Assembly: GCA_045598045.1 (NCBI GenBank)
Contig: JAZLLG010000060.1
Coordinates: 1 to 37,902 of the forward strand
Origin: RGIG3528 sp045598045
GTDB lineage: Bacteria; Bacillota; Clostridia; Lachnospirales; Lachnospiraceae
Direction: 5' to 3'
Length of the DNA stretch: 37,902 nt
Shown: positions 31,438-37,902 of the stretch, piece after piece
Position numbering within the stretch: the first letter of the stretch is position 1
Layout: the number at the start of each line of letters is the position of its first letter
Program-made: the position numbers and the translations under genes
Notes under the pieces: generated by a model
Told to the model about the DNA's origin: nothing
Seen by the model: the letters and a program-made list of their open reading frames with translations, nothing else
Databases searched by the model: none

Positions 31438-33870
31438 GTGAAAGTCTTTATTAAAATATGTTGGTTCGTTATTCTGTTTGCCGGTTCGGTTATTTTCTTC
31501 GGCAGCGGAATGACGGAACGTTTTTCAGATGAATATGTTCAGACGGTAAAACCGGTTGAGGCCCAGCTACCCATCCTTTCAGTGAAAAGTGACGGGGTGG
31601 TTTTGAATGCTCTCTATGGGCATGCGTCCGAGCTTGACCCATGCTCCGTTAGGGAGTCATTTGCGCTCCTTGAAAAAAACGGTGTTATGGAAGTCCTTAT
31701 GGACGAACGGAAGACAAATGTACGAAAGCTGCTTTATGCATTTTACGATACCGTAAACGGAGAAAAAACCGATGAAGGCCAAATGAGTGCGTTTGATTCT
31801 TCGGAAATCGACGGAAAGGTGTACAAAACGGCGAGACTCAAGCCTGCTTTTGAACTTGAAGAGGGCAGGGAATATTCTTGCGAGCTGACGCTTATCACTT
31901 CGGAAAGCAAGAGAGTACATTACTACTTCAGATTTAAGCAGTACGACGAAGCCTATCTCAAGGAAAAGGTCAATTACATGCTTGAGTTTTCCAAGGCGTG
32001 CCGCGAGAAAAACATCGATTATGTCATCCCGTATCTGGAGAGTACGTACCGTGGGAAAGGCAAAGACTATTCCTTCGTTAACATAAAAGACAGCTATTTC
32101 ATGGTATGCTGGGGAGATATGAAGCCGGAACTTGTTTCCGACATAAAAGTTTCCATAAACGAGATATACAAATACATTGCGGTTGGTACTTTGAAATACA
32201 CTGTTTCCGCAGAAACTCCTTCCGGTAGGGAAAGCTATGTTGTAACGGAGAAGTTCCGCATCAATCTCGGAAAGGACTACGCATACCTTTTGAATTACGA
32301 AAGAGAACTGGAAAGTGTGTTCGATCCGTCTCTTATCAGCCTTTCAAAAAGCCAGCTTAAGCTTGGAATTACATCCGAAACCGATATTGACATGCTTTGG
32401 TCTAAGGACAGCAAAGACCTGTTCTTCGTCAGGGACAGCGTTGTATATTACTATAATCTTCCGGATAATACCCTCACACAGGTATATTCCATGAGAGATG
32501 GTTTCGCACAGCCTTCCGAAGTATGTGACGACCACAGAATTCATCTGTTAAAGACTGATGATGCCGGCAATGTAACATTTATGGTATCGGGGTATTTTAA
32601 CTGTGGTGAGTATGAAGGCAAGACCGGTATACTTGTTTACACCTATTATAAAAACGACAATCGCATCAAAGAGCTTTTATATATTCCCATATCCGAAACC
32701 GCCGATCACATAGTTAATGAAGTCGGCAGCTTCAGCTATATGAACGGACAGGATGTGTTCTTCTTTATGGCTTACGGACACATCTATTCCTACAGCATCA
32801 CAACGGCCGAATTCAATGAAATCACCGGACATGCGGTAAGTAAGGATGTTGTGTTCTGTGATGCGCTTTCATATGTGGCATGGCAGGAACAGGGCAACAC
32901 GCAGGATATCTTCCTTCTTTATCTCGAATCCGGCGAAAGAAGCTCTCTTCACGTTGGAGAGGGTGAGCTCATTACTTTGCTTGGCTACATCGGCGATAAG
33001 ATGATTACGGGCTACGGCAGTCTTGCCGACGCTGCCGTCTACAGTGACGACAGTGTTTACTATCCTATATCGCATCTGAAGATTCTTGATTCAAATGAGC
33101 AGGTTGTCAAAGAGTACTTTGAAGAAGGATATTACATTACCGATATTGATGCCAGCTCAACGGCAATAAGGCTTACGCGCGTCATGAAAACGGATGCCGG
33201 AATCAATTTCTACGCACCGGCCGAGGACGATTACATCCTTATATATGAAAAGACAGAGGAACAAAGCTTTGCTGTCGAAACAAGAGCCACCGACGACATG
33301 CTGACCGAGTTCTATCTTGCTTTTCCGTCAAACGCAGGCATAAAAGAAATTCCGAAAGACAGAAAAGCGGAGCTCACCGTTATTGCGGAGAACACTTCAA
33401 TACGAATACCGGCACTCGAAGAAGGCGGACACTATGAAGTGCATTCCTACGGCAACATCATCGGAATAACAGACTCTTTCCCTGAAGCAATTATTCTTGC
33501 CGATACCGACAAAGCCGTCGGTACGGTTACATATGAAGGAAAAGTCATTTGGGAGCGTGGAGTTCAGAATAAAACCGGAGAACTTTCGGAAGAAAAAGAA
33601 AATGCGGCCATGGCAGCCTCAAAAGAAGAGATTATGGCACTCGATAATCTGAACCACACAGACATCAGCGAGATGCTATACTTCATATATAAAGATATTC
33701 CCGTCTATGCCATTAAGGAGGACGGCACGTCCATCCTTATCACCGGTTATGACCAGTCACATGTGACATACCGTATTCTTGAAAGCGGAAAAAAGATTAC
33801 CGAAAAGCAGGACAAGCTTTCACAGGCGCTCGAAAAGGGCGGTAATGTTTTCAGAGTAGGCAGGGAATAA
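31438..33870 (+). CDS. Large signal-anchored extracytoplasmic protein of unknown function
   Basis: An 810-residue protein I do not recognise. Residues 1-22 form a hydrophobic signal or anchor helix without a lipobox. Residues of about 40-310 are mixed alpha/beta with several aromatic-rich strands; 320-640 contain repeated short segments of the kind LFFVRDSVVYYY, DVFFFMAYGHIY and IFLLYLESGE spaced by 35-60 residues, which suggests a beta-propeller. The C-terminal 150 residues are acidic and lysine-rich. No catalytic motif is visible. The start is GTG at 31438 with AAGGA upstream. It is divergent from the glycosyltransferase, so a role at the cell surface is plausible but only inferred from position and topology. 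Confidence 0.75.
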   Translation: MKVFIKICWFVILFAGSVIFFGSGMTERFSDEYVQTVKPVEAQLPILSVKSDGVVLNALYGHASELDPCSVRESFALLEKNGVMEVLMDERKTNVRKLLYAFYDTVNGEKTDEGQMSAFDSSEIDGKVYKTARLKPAFELEEGREYSCELTLITSESKRVHYYFRFKQYDEAYLKEKVNYMLEFSKACREKNIDYVIPYLESTYRGKGKDYSFVNIKDSYFMVCWGDMKPELVSDIKVSINEIYKYIAVGTLKYTVSAETPSGRESYVVTEKFRINLGKDYAYLLNYERELESVFDPSLISLSKSQLKLGITSETDIDMLWSKDSKDLFFVRDSVVYYYNLPDNTLTQVYSMRDGFAQPSEVCDDHRIHLLKTDDAGNVTFMVSGYFNCGEYEGKTGILVYTYYKNDNRIKELLYIPISETADHIVNEVGSFSYMNGQDVFFFMAYGHIYSYSITTAEFNEITGHAVSKDVVFCDALSYVAWQEQGNTQDIFLLYLESGERSSLHVGEGELITLLGYIGDKMITGYGSLADAAVYSDDSVYYPISHLKILDSNEQVVKEYFEEGYYITDIDASSTAIRLTRVMKTDAGINFYAPAEDDYILIYEKTEEQSFAVETRATDDMLTEFYLAFPSNAGIKEIPKDRKAELTVIAENTSIRIPALEEGGHYEVHSYGNIIGITDSFPEAIILADTDKAVGTVTYEGKVIWERGVQNKTGELSEEKENAAMAASKEEIMALDNLNHTDISEMLYFIYKDIPVYAIKEDGTSILITGYDQSHVTYRILESGKKITEKQDKLSQALEKGGNVFRVGRE

Positions 33871-33911
33871 CAGGGCAATTTAGAAAAAATTCTATCAAAA
33901 GTAATAAATTA

Positions 33912-33940
33912 TTGACTATTTGGTTCATGCGTGTTATACT
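33912..33940 (+). promoter_or_regulatory. Sigma-A promoter for rpmG-secE-nusG
   Basis: TTGACT (33912-33917), 17-base spacer, TATACT (33935-33940). A short hairpin GGCTAT (33946-33951) / ATAGTC (33960-33965) with eight T follows at once and could attenuate this transcript or end transcription from the gene before it. Confidence 0.8.
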
Positions 33941-34031
33941 CACACGGCTATGGAAGCGAATAGTCTTTTTTTTGTGCGCGACGGCGTATTGAAAAAGGAC
34001 AGTCAAAAAAATATTAACGGAGGTAGAAGTC

Positions 34032-34181
34032 GTGCGAGTTAAAATCACATTGGCATGTACAGAGTGCAAGCAGCGCAACTATAACGTGACCAAAGACAAA
34101 AAAGAGCATCCTGACAGGATGGAAACAAAGAAGTACTGCAGATTCTGCAAGCAGCACACATTACACAAAGAGACAAAATAA
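34032..34181 (+). CDS. rpmG: Ribosomal protein L33, zinc-binding form
   Basis: A 49-residue large-subunit protein. It begins at GTG 34032 with GGAGG nine bases upstream. The zinc ribbon is complete: CTEC (9-12) and CRFC (36-39), so this is the C+ paralogue rather than the zinc-independent one that replaces it under zinc starvation. The position before secE and nusG is conserved in Firmicutes. Confidence 0.95.
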   Translation: MRVKITLACTECKQRNYNVTKDKKEHPDRMETKKYCRFCKQHTLHKETK

Positions 34182-34208
34182 GTCGGTTACCGACGGAAAG
34201 GATTTACT

Positions 34209-34412
34209 ATGGCAGAAGCAACTACTAAAGAAAAGGGTCGCTTAAAACAGTGGTGGAAGGGCTTAAAGGCTGAATACAAGAAGATTGTATGGCCTGATAC
34301 AGAGTCCGTAACCAAGCAGACTGCTGCGGTAATTGTCATCACCATCATTTTGGGTGTGATTGTCTCATTACTTGATACCGGACTGAAGTATCTTATCGAT
34401 CTTATTATGTGA
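34209..34412 (+). CDS. secE: Preprotein translocase subunit SecE
   Basis: A 67-residue single-span membrane protein that clamps SecY in the translocon. An amphipathic N-terminal helix (WWKGLKAEYKKIVWPD) is followed by a membrane helix (about 39-63). The conserved WP motif before the membrane span is present. It sits between rpmG and nusG as in most bacteria. Confidence 0.95.
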   Translation: MAEATTKEKGRLKQWWKGLKAEYKKIVWPDTESVTKQTAAVIVITIILGVIVSLLDTGLKYLIDLIM

Positions 34413-34432
34413 TCGGTGATGTGGAGGTAGCT

Positions 34433-34975
34433 ATGGCAGAGGCAGATGCTAAGTGGTTCATTGTTCATACCTATTCAGGCTATGAGAACAAAGTTAAATC
34501 CAGCATTGAGATGACGGTTCAAAATCGTGGCATCGAGGATCAGATCCTCGAAGTGGCCGTACCGCTTGAAAGAGCAGTAGAGGTTAAGAACGGTGTTAAG
34601 AAAACCGTCGACAGAAAGATGTTTCCGGGATACGTACTTGTTCATATGGTAATGAATGAGAACACATGGTACGTAGTACGAAACACCAGAGGCGTTACAG
34701 GATTCGTTGGACCGGGATCAAAGCCGGTTCCGCTCACGGAAGCTGAAGTTCGCAACATCGGACTTGATAAGAATCCCGAAGAAAAGCTCACAGAGATTGA
34801 GCTTGACTTCAAGGTTGGTGATTCTGTTACCATTCTCGAAGGTAACTTTGAGAACAAAACAGGTATTGTTAAGAAGATTGACGAACACAAGCAGACAGTT
34901 ATCATCTCAGTTGAGATGTTTGGTCGTGAAACACCTGTAGAAACAAGCTTTACAGCCGTTAAGGCAGACAATTAG
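34433..34975 (+). CDS. nusG: Transcription termination/antitermination factor NusG
   Basis: A 180-residue factor that binds RNA polymerase. The NGN domain begins KWFIVHTYSGYENKVK and contains FPGYVLVHM and the VRNTRGVTGFVG block; the C-terminal KOW domain is DSVTILEGNFENKTGIV. The frame opens at 34409, but GGAGG before ATG 34433 marks the start. A short hairpin TTTTCCG (34976-34982) / CGGAAAA (34992-34998) lies right after the stop, ahead of the L1-binding element. Confidence 0.96.
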   Translation: MAEADAKWFIVHTYSGYENKVKSSIEMTVQNRGIEDQILEVAVPLERAVEVKNGVKKTVDRKMFPGYVLVHMVMNENTWYVVRNTRGVTGFVGPGSKPVPLTEAEVRNIGLDKNPEEKLTEIELDFKVGDSVTILEGNFENKTGIVKKIDEHKQTVIISVEMFGRETPVETSFTAVKADN

Positions 34976-35000
34976 TTTTCCGGATGGCCTTCGGAAAACA

Positions 35001-35042
35001 GTGGGAGGAAAGACCATCGAGGTCGCACTCCGATAATACCAC
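35001..35042 (+). promoter_or_regulatory. L1-binding mRNA element before rplK
   Basis: GTGGGAGG (35001-35008) and ATACCAC (35036-35042) frame an inner stem GACC/GGTC with loop ATCGA. The two flanking strings copy the L1-stalk sequence of 23S rRNA, where GUGGGAGG and AUACCAC pair around the L1 site, so ribosomal protein L1 can bind its own mRNA and repress rplK-rplA. A similar element occurs at 35504. Confidence 0.75.
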
Positions 35043-35059
35043 AATAGGAGGATATAAAA

Positions 35060-35488
35060 ATGGCTAAAAAAATTGAAGGTTATATCAAGTTACAGATTCC
35101 TGCTGCAAAGGCAACACCGGCTCCTCCGGTTGGTCCCGCTCTTGGTCAGCATGGTGTAAACATTCCTCAGTTCACAAAAGAGTTCAACGCAAGAACAGCT
35201 GACCAGGCCGGCATGATTATCCCTGTAGTTATTACAGTATATGCCGACAGAAGCTTTACTTTCATCACAAAGACACCCCCGGCTGCAGTTCTTCTTAAGA
35301 AGGCATGCAACCTTCAGACAGCATCAGGCAAGCCTAACAAGGATAAGGTAGCAAAGATCAAGAAGAGCGAAGTTGAAAAGATCGCACAGCTCAAGATGCC
35401 CGATCTTAATGCAGGCTCACTTGAAGCAGCTACAAAGATGATTGCCGGTACCGCAAGAAGCATGGGTATCGAGGTTGTTGAAGGCTAA
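35060..35488 (+). CDS. rplK: Ribosomal protein L11
   Basis: A 142-residue protein of the GTPase-associated centre that binds 23S rRNA. The N-terminus reads KLQIPAAKATPAPPVGPALG with the conserved proline-rich hinge, and the C-terminal RNA-binding domain carries the GTARSMGI end. AGGAGG precedes the ATG. It follows the first L1-binding element by 17 bases. Confidence 0.98.
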   Translation: MAKKIEGYIKLQIPAAKATPAPPVGPALGQHGVNIPQFTKEFNARTADQAGMIIPVVITVYADRSFTFITKTPPAAVLLKKACNLQTASGKPNKDKVAKIKKSEVEKIAQLKMPDLNAGSLEAATKMIAGTARSMGIEVVEG

Positions 35489-35503
35489 GAATTCTAATAT
35501 GAC

Positions 35504-35545
35504 GTGGGAGGATATATCGGGAAACCGATTCTCCGCGATTACCAC
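35504..35545 (+). promoter_or_regulatory. Second L1-binding element, before rplA
   Basis: GTGGGAGG (35504-35511) and TTACCAC (35539-35545) frame a stem ATCGG/CCGAT capped by a GAAA tetraloop. The outer strings match the element at 35001, while the inner stem is wholly different in sequence, which is what a structure-dependent site would show. Confidence 0.75.
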
Positions 35546-35559
35546 CAGGAGGTTAAGAA

Positions 35560-36252
35560 ATGAAAAGAGGAAAGAAATACAATGAGTCTATAAAGGCTTA
35601 CGATAAGTCCCAGCAGTATGATGTTGCTGAGGCAGTAAGCATTGTTAAGAAAAGTGCAGTTGCAAAGTTCGATGAGACAATCGAGTGCCACGTAAGACTT
35701 GGCGTTGACGGACGTCATGCAGACCAGCAGGTTCGTGGTGCAGTTGTTCTCCCTCACGGAACAGGTAAGACTGTTCGTGTTCTTGTTTTCGCTAAGGGCG
35801 ACAAGGTAAACGAGGCTACAAATGCAGGTGCTGATTACGTTGGCGGCGATGAGCTCATTCCGAAGATTCAGAATGACGGTTGGCTTGACTTCGACGTAGT
35901 TGTTGCTACACCCGACATGATGGGCGTTGTTGGTCGTCTTGGTAAGGTTCTCGGTCCTAAGGGACTCATGCCCAACCCGAAGGCAGGCACAGTTACAATG
36001 AACGTTGCTCAGGCAATTGCAGATATTAAAGCAGGTAAGGTTGAGTACAGACTTGACAAGGCTAACATCATCCATGTACCTGTTGGTAAGGCTTCCTTCA
36101 CAGAGGAACAGCTCGCAGACAACTTCCAGACGCTTATGGGCGCAATCATCAAGGCTAAGCCAGCAACCGCAAAGGGAACATATTTAAAGAGCGTTACAAT
36201 CGCTTCTACAATGGGTCCCGGAGTCAAGGTTAACGCTGCTAAGCTTGCATAA
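35560..36252 (+). CDS. rplA: Ribosomal protein L1
   Basis: A 230-residue protein that forms the L1 stalk and, by binding the element just upstream, can repress its own synthesis. The conserved blocks are LPHGTGK, VVATPDMM and LGPKGLMPNPKAGTV. AGGAGG precedes the ATG. The hairpin-rich leader of rplJ follows. Confidence 0.98.
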   Translation: MKRGKKYNESIKAYDKSQQYDVAEAVSIVKKSAVAKFDETIECHVRLGVDGRHADQQVRGAVVLPHGTGKTVRVLVFAKGDKVNEATNAGADYVGGDELIPKIQNDGWLDFDVVVATPDMMGVVGRLGKVLGPKGLMPNPKAGTVTMNVAQAIADIKAGKVEYRLDKANIIHVPVGKASFTEEQLADNFQTLMGAIIKAKPATAKGTYLKSVTIASTMGPGVKVNAAKLA

Positions 36253-36277
36253 AGCTAAAAGCTGACTTAAAAGATGG

Positions 36278-36306
36278 TTGACAAACCGATAAATATGTTA
36301 TAAAAT
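36278..36306 (+). promoter_or_regulatory. Sigma-A promoter for rplJ-rplL
   Basis: Perfect TTGACA (36278-36283), 17-base spacer, TAAAAT (36301-36306); TATAAA two bases earlier is an alternative. A large hairpin (ATGCTTCG ... CGAAGCAT, 36305-36339) starts at the transcription start. The 12-base string ATGTTATAAAAT occurs at 36295 and again at 36338. Confidence 0.75.
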
Positions 36307-36349
36307 GCTTCGCGGGTCTGGGAACAGGCCCGAAGCATGTTATAAAATC

Positions 36350-36422
36350 CTGAGACAGCAGGTGGCACATATCATCAGATTACTGATGACAGCCGTAAGT
36401 CCTTTGGACGCCCGCCGAGGTA
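36350..36422 (+). promoter_or_regulatory. L10 leader (autoregulatory RNA)
   Basis: AGACAGCAGGTGG (36353-36365), a hairpin TCATCAG/CTGATGA (36372-36389), a second hairpin GTCC/GGAC (36399-36409) and CCGCCGAGG (36412-36420) are the recognisable parts of the L10 leader. The L10-(L12)n complex binds it and lowers expression of rplJ-rplL. The order and consensus core fit well. Confidence 0.85.
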
Positions 36423-36444
36423 AAGCATGAATACGTTTATTCAG

Positions 36445-36480
36445 ACTGCTTTCCGTTTCGGGTTAGCAGTTTTTCTTTTT
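36445..36480 (+). terminator. Attenuator in the rplJ leader
   Basis: ACTGCT (36445-36450) and AGCAGT (36465-36470) pair around a CCG/CGG inner stem, followed by a T-rich run (TTTTTCTTTTT). It lies between the L10 leader and rplJ, as expected for a terminator controlled by L10 binding. Confidence 0.75.
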
Positions 36481-36523
36481 CATAAAGGGAAACCGCAAAG
36501 AATCTAAACAGGAGGTAATACTA

Positions 36524-37018
36524 ATGGCAAAAGTTGAAATCAAGGCACCCATCATCGATGAGATCAAGGGTTATGTTGACAAGGCTTCTTCAGCAGTAAT
36601 TGTTGACTACCGCGGACTTACCGTTGAGCAGGACACAAAGCTTCGTAAAGAGCTTCGTGAGGCCGGCGTAGTTTATAAGGTATACAAGAACACATACCTT
36701 AAGCGCGCGTTCGAGGGCACAGATTTCGCACAGCTTGACGGCGTTCTTGACGGACCCAGCGCAGTTGCATTCGGTATGGATGACTGCACAGCACCCGCAA
36801 GAATCATCGCTAAGTATGTAAAAGACATCGAAGCACTCTCATTCAAGGCTGGCGTTGTAGAAGGTACATTCTACGATGAAAAGGGAATCCAGGTTATCGC
36901 AAACATTCCCGGCAGAGATACACTTATCTCCAAGCTTCTTGGCAGCCTTCAGTCCCCTATCACAAATCTTGCAAGAGTACTCAAGCAGATTGCAGAGAAG
37001 GATCAGCCTGCTGCATAA
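36524..37018 (+). CDS. rplJ: Ribosomal protein L10
   Basis: A 164-residue protein forming the base of the L7/L12 stalk. The N-terminal rRNA-binding part has AVIVDYRGLTVEQDTKLRKE, and the C-terminal helix binds L7/L12 dimers. AGGAGG is 9 bases before ATG. It is regulated through its leader. Confidence 0.97.
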   Translation: MAKVEIKAPIIDEIKGYVDKASSAVIVDYRGLTVEQDTKLRKELREAGVVYKVYKNTYLKRAFEGTDFAQLDGVLDGPSAVAFGMDDCTAPARIIAKYVKDIEALSFKAGVVEGTFYDEKGIQVIANIPGRDTLISKLLGSLQSPITNLARVLKQIAEKDQPAA

Positions 37019-37070
37019 TTATCATACAGCGGCGTAAACAGTTTAAATTTTTCACAGGAGGAAAATAATA

Positions 37071-37436
37071 ATGACAACACAGGAATTTATCGATGCTATT
37101 AAGGGCATGACAGTATTAGAGTTAAACGATCTCGTAAAGGCTTGCGAGGAAGAGTTCGGCGTATCTGCAGCAGCAGGCGTTGTAGTTGCAGCAGCAGGTC
37201 CTGCTGAGGCAGCTGAGGAGAAGACAGAGTTCGACGTAGAACTTACAGAAGTTCCCGCTGATGCAAAGATCAAGATCATCAAGGTTGCTCGTGAAATCAC
37301 AGGCCTTGGTCTTGGTGAAGCAAAGGCTCTCGTTGAAGCAGCTCCTAAGGTAATCAAGGAAGGCGCTTCCAAGGCAGTAGCTGAAGAACTCAAGAAGAAG
37401 CTCGAAGAAGCTGGCGCAAAGGTTACTTTAAAGTAA
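37071..37436 (+). CDS. rplL: Ribosomal protein L7/L12
   Basis: A 121-residue stalk protein. The N-terminal dimerisation helices, the alanine- and glycine-rich hinge (about 35-52) and the C-terminal factor-binding domain, with KIKIIKVAREITGLGLGEAK, are all present. AGGAGG precedes the ATG. Codons are strongly biased. rpoB, its usual next neighbour, is not reached before the window ends. Confidence 0.98.
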   Translation: MTTQEFIDAIKGMTVLELNDLVKACEEEFGVSAAAGVVVAAAGPAEAAEEKTEFDVELTEVPADAKIKIIKVAREITGLGLGEAKALVEAAPKVIKEGASKAVAEELKKKLEEAGAKVTLK

Positions 37437-37461
37437 TAGAGCCTGATATCAGATTTTTTAA

Positions 37462-37489
37462 ATCCGCATCGCAAGGTGCGGATTTTTTT
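37462..37489 (+). terminator. Terminator after rplL
   Basis: ATCCGCA (37462-37468) and TGCGGAT (37477-37483) pair with an eight-base loop and seven T follow. Confidence 0.8.
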
Positions 37490-37571
37490 GTGCGAATAGC
37501 GAGAAGCCACCTGCAGAGCAACTTAATGAGCTGTTTTGAAACATGTTGTTGAAGAATACATGATTTCATAC

Positions 37572-37845
37572 TTTAGGTAAGGAATGCAAAATTCGCCATT
37601 TTGCGCCTAATTTGAGGTGAAAATTAGGTATGAAAGGCTAAATCAGCCTGTTTATACCTAATTCTTAGGTATGGAAGGCAAAAGTCAGCGCTTTATACCT
37701 AAACTTTAGGCACAGAATTCAAGAAAGATGTATTGGTGCCTAAAAAATGGAAGAATTTAGGTAAAGAGTGTCGGATTTGGTGTTTTATACCTAATCCGCG
37801 GCGAAAATTAGGTATGAAAGAGATAATTAGCCGCGTCATACCTAA
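37572..37845. repeat. Tandem array of six TTAGGTAT/ATACCTAA palindromes
   Basis: Six palindromic units start at 37572, 37623, 37665, 37705, 37756 and 37808. Clear arms include ATTAGGTAT/ATACCTAAT (37623-37631 and 37654-37662), TTAGGTAT/ATACCTAA (37665-37672 and 37695-37702), TTTAGGCA/TGCCTAAA (37705-37712 and 37737-37744), TTAGGTA/TACCTAA (37757-37763 and 37788-37794) and TTAGGTAT/ATACCTAA (37808-37815 and 37838-37845). The first unit is weaker (TTAGG/CCTAA). The fourth unit has C-G where others have T-A, and both sides changed together. Unit spacing is 40-52 bases. It lies after the rplL terminator, presumably upstream of rpoB. Bases 37846-37902 show nothing further. Confidence 0.88.
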
Positions 37846-37902
37846 ATTGATACAAGTTGCAGCTCCCTCAGTCAGGCGGGGATTATTTATTTTACGAGCC
37901 GT

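Noticed and set aside
37572..37845. CRISPR array
   Set aside because: Repeats are short palindrome arms with variable interiors and spacing rather than identical direct repeats with unique spacers, and no cas gene is present.

Overview
The window reads as a chromosomal segment of an anaerobic Gram-positive bacterium of the class Clostridia, most likely Lachnospiraceae. Supporting signs are strong AGGAGG-type ribosome binding sites, near-consensus sigma-A promoters, frequent TTG and GTG starts (purF, tsaC, atpA, atpB, rpmG), the order rpmG-secE-nusG-rplK-rplA-rplJ-rplL, a PurF with Cys exposed after a propeptide, plant-polysaccharide glycosidases, and an F-type ATP synthase whose c subunit carries a sodium-type ligand set. 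The genus cannot be named from sequence alone. No tRNA, rRNA, CRISPR array, transposase or phage gene was seen.

Layout. 1-2.4 kb (minus): a small membrane protein cut by the left edge, then a CPBP-family membrane protease followed by a thioredoxin-reductase-like flavoprotein. 2.5-5.8 kb (plus): a methyltransferase overlapping hslO (Hsp33), then purF with its own promoter. 5.8-7.3 kb: an orphan signal-anchored protein bracketed by two copies of an 18-bp GGTATC-containing sequence. 7.4-10.8 kb (plus): a GH18-type lipoprotein, tsaC and rpiB. 10.8-12.6 kb (minus): an ABC-F ATPase. 12.7-14.6 kb: a solitary PD-(D/E)XK nuclease-like gene flanked by two 179-bp direct repeats, each a chain of GGTATC/GATACC stem-loops. 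14.7-18.1 kb (minus): trkA-trkH-DUF402, divergent from the complete atp operon at 18.3-25.5 kb (atpZ, I, B, E, F, H, A, G, D, C). 25.5-27.7 kb (minus): a coupled GH4-GH43 glycosidase pair, ending at what looks like a deletion scar holding the 3' ends of an AraC regulator and of an unidentified gene. 28.2-33.9 kb: a PAP2-type membrane phosphatase, deoB, a family 2 glycosyltransferase and an 810-residue secreted or anchored protein of unknown function. 33.9-37.5 kb (plus): the ribosomal and transcription gene block. The last 0.4 kb holds a tandem array of at least six TTAGGTAT/ATACCTAA hairpins.

How the parts work together. The housekeeping blocks are regulated by visible RNA elements: two copies of a 23S-like L1-binding motif precede rplK and rplA, and an L10 leader with an intrinsic attenuator precedes rplJL. 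The ion-handling block pairs TrkAH potassium uptake with a probably sodium-coupled ATP synthase transcribed divergently from it. The carbohydrate block appears to have lost its local regulator.

The least explained material is the two palindrome families. The GGTATC family brackets two orphan genes with direct copies about 1.3-1.5 kb apart, and both families show paired substitutions that preserve the stems, so structure itself appears to be selected. No known system is claimed for them.
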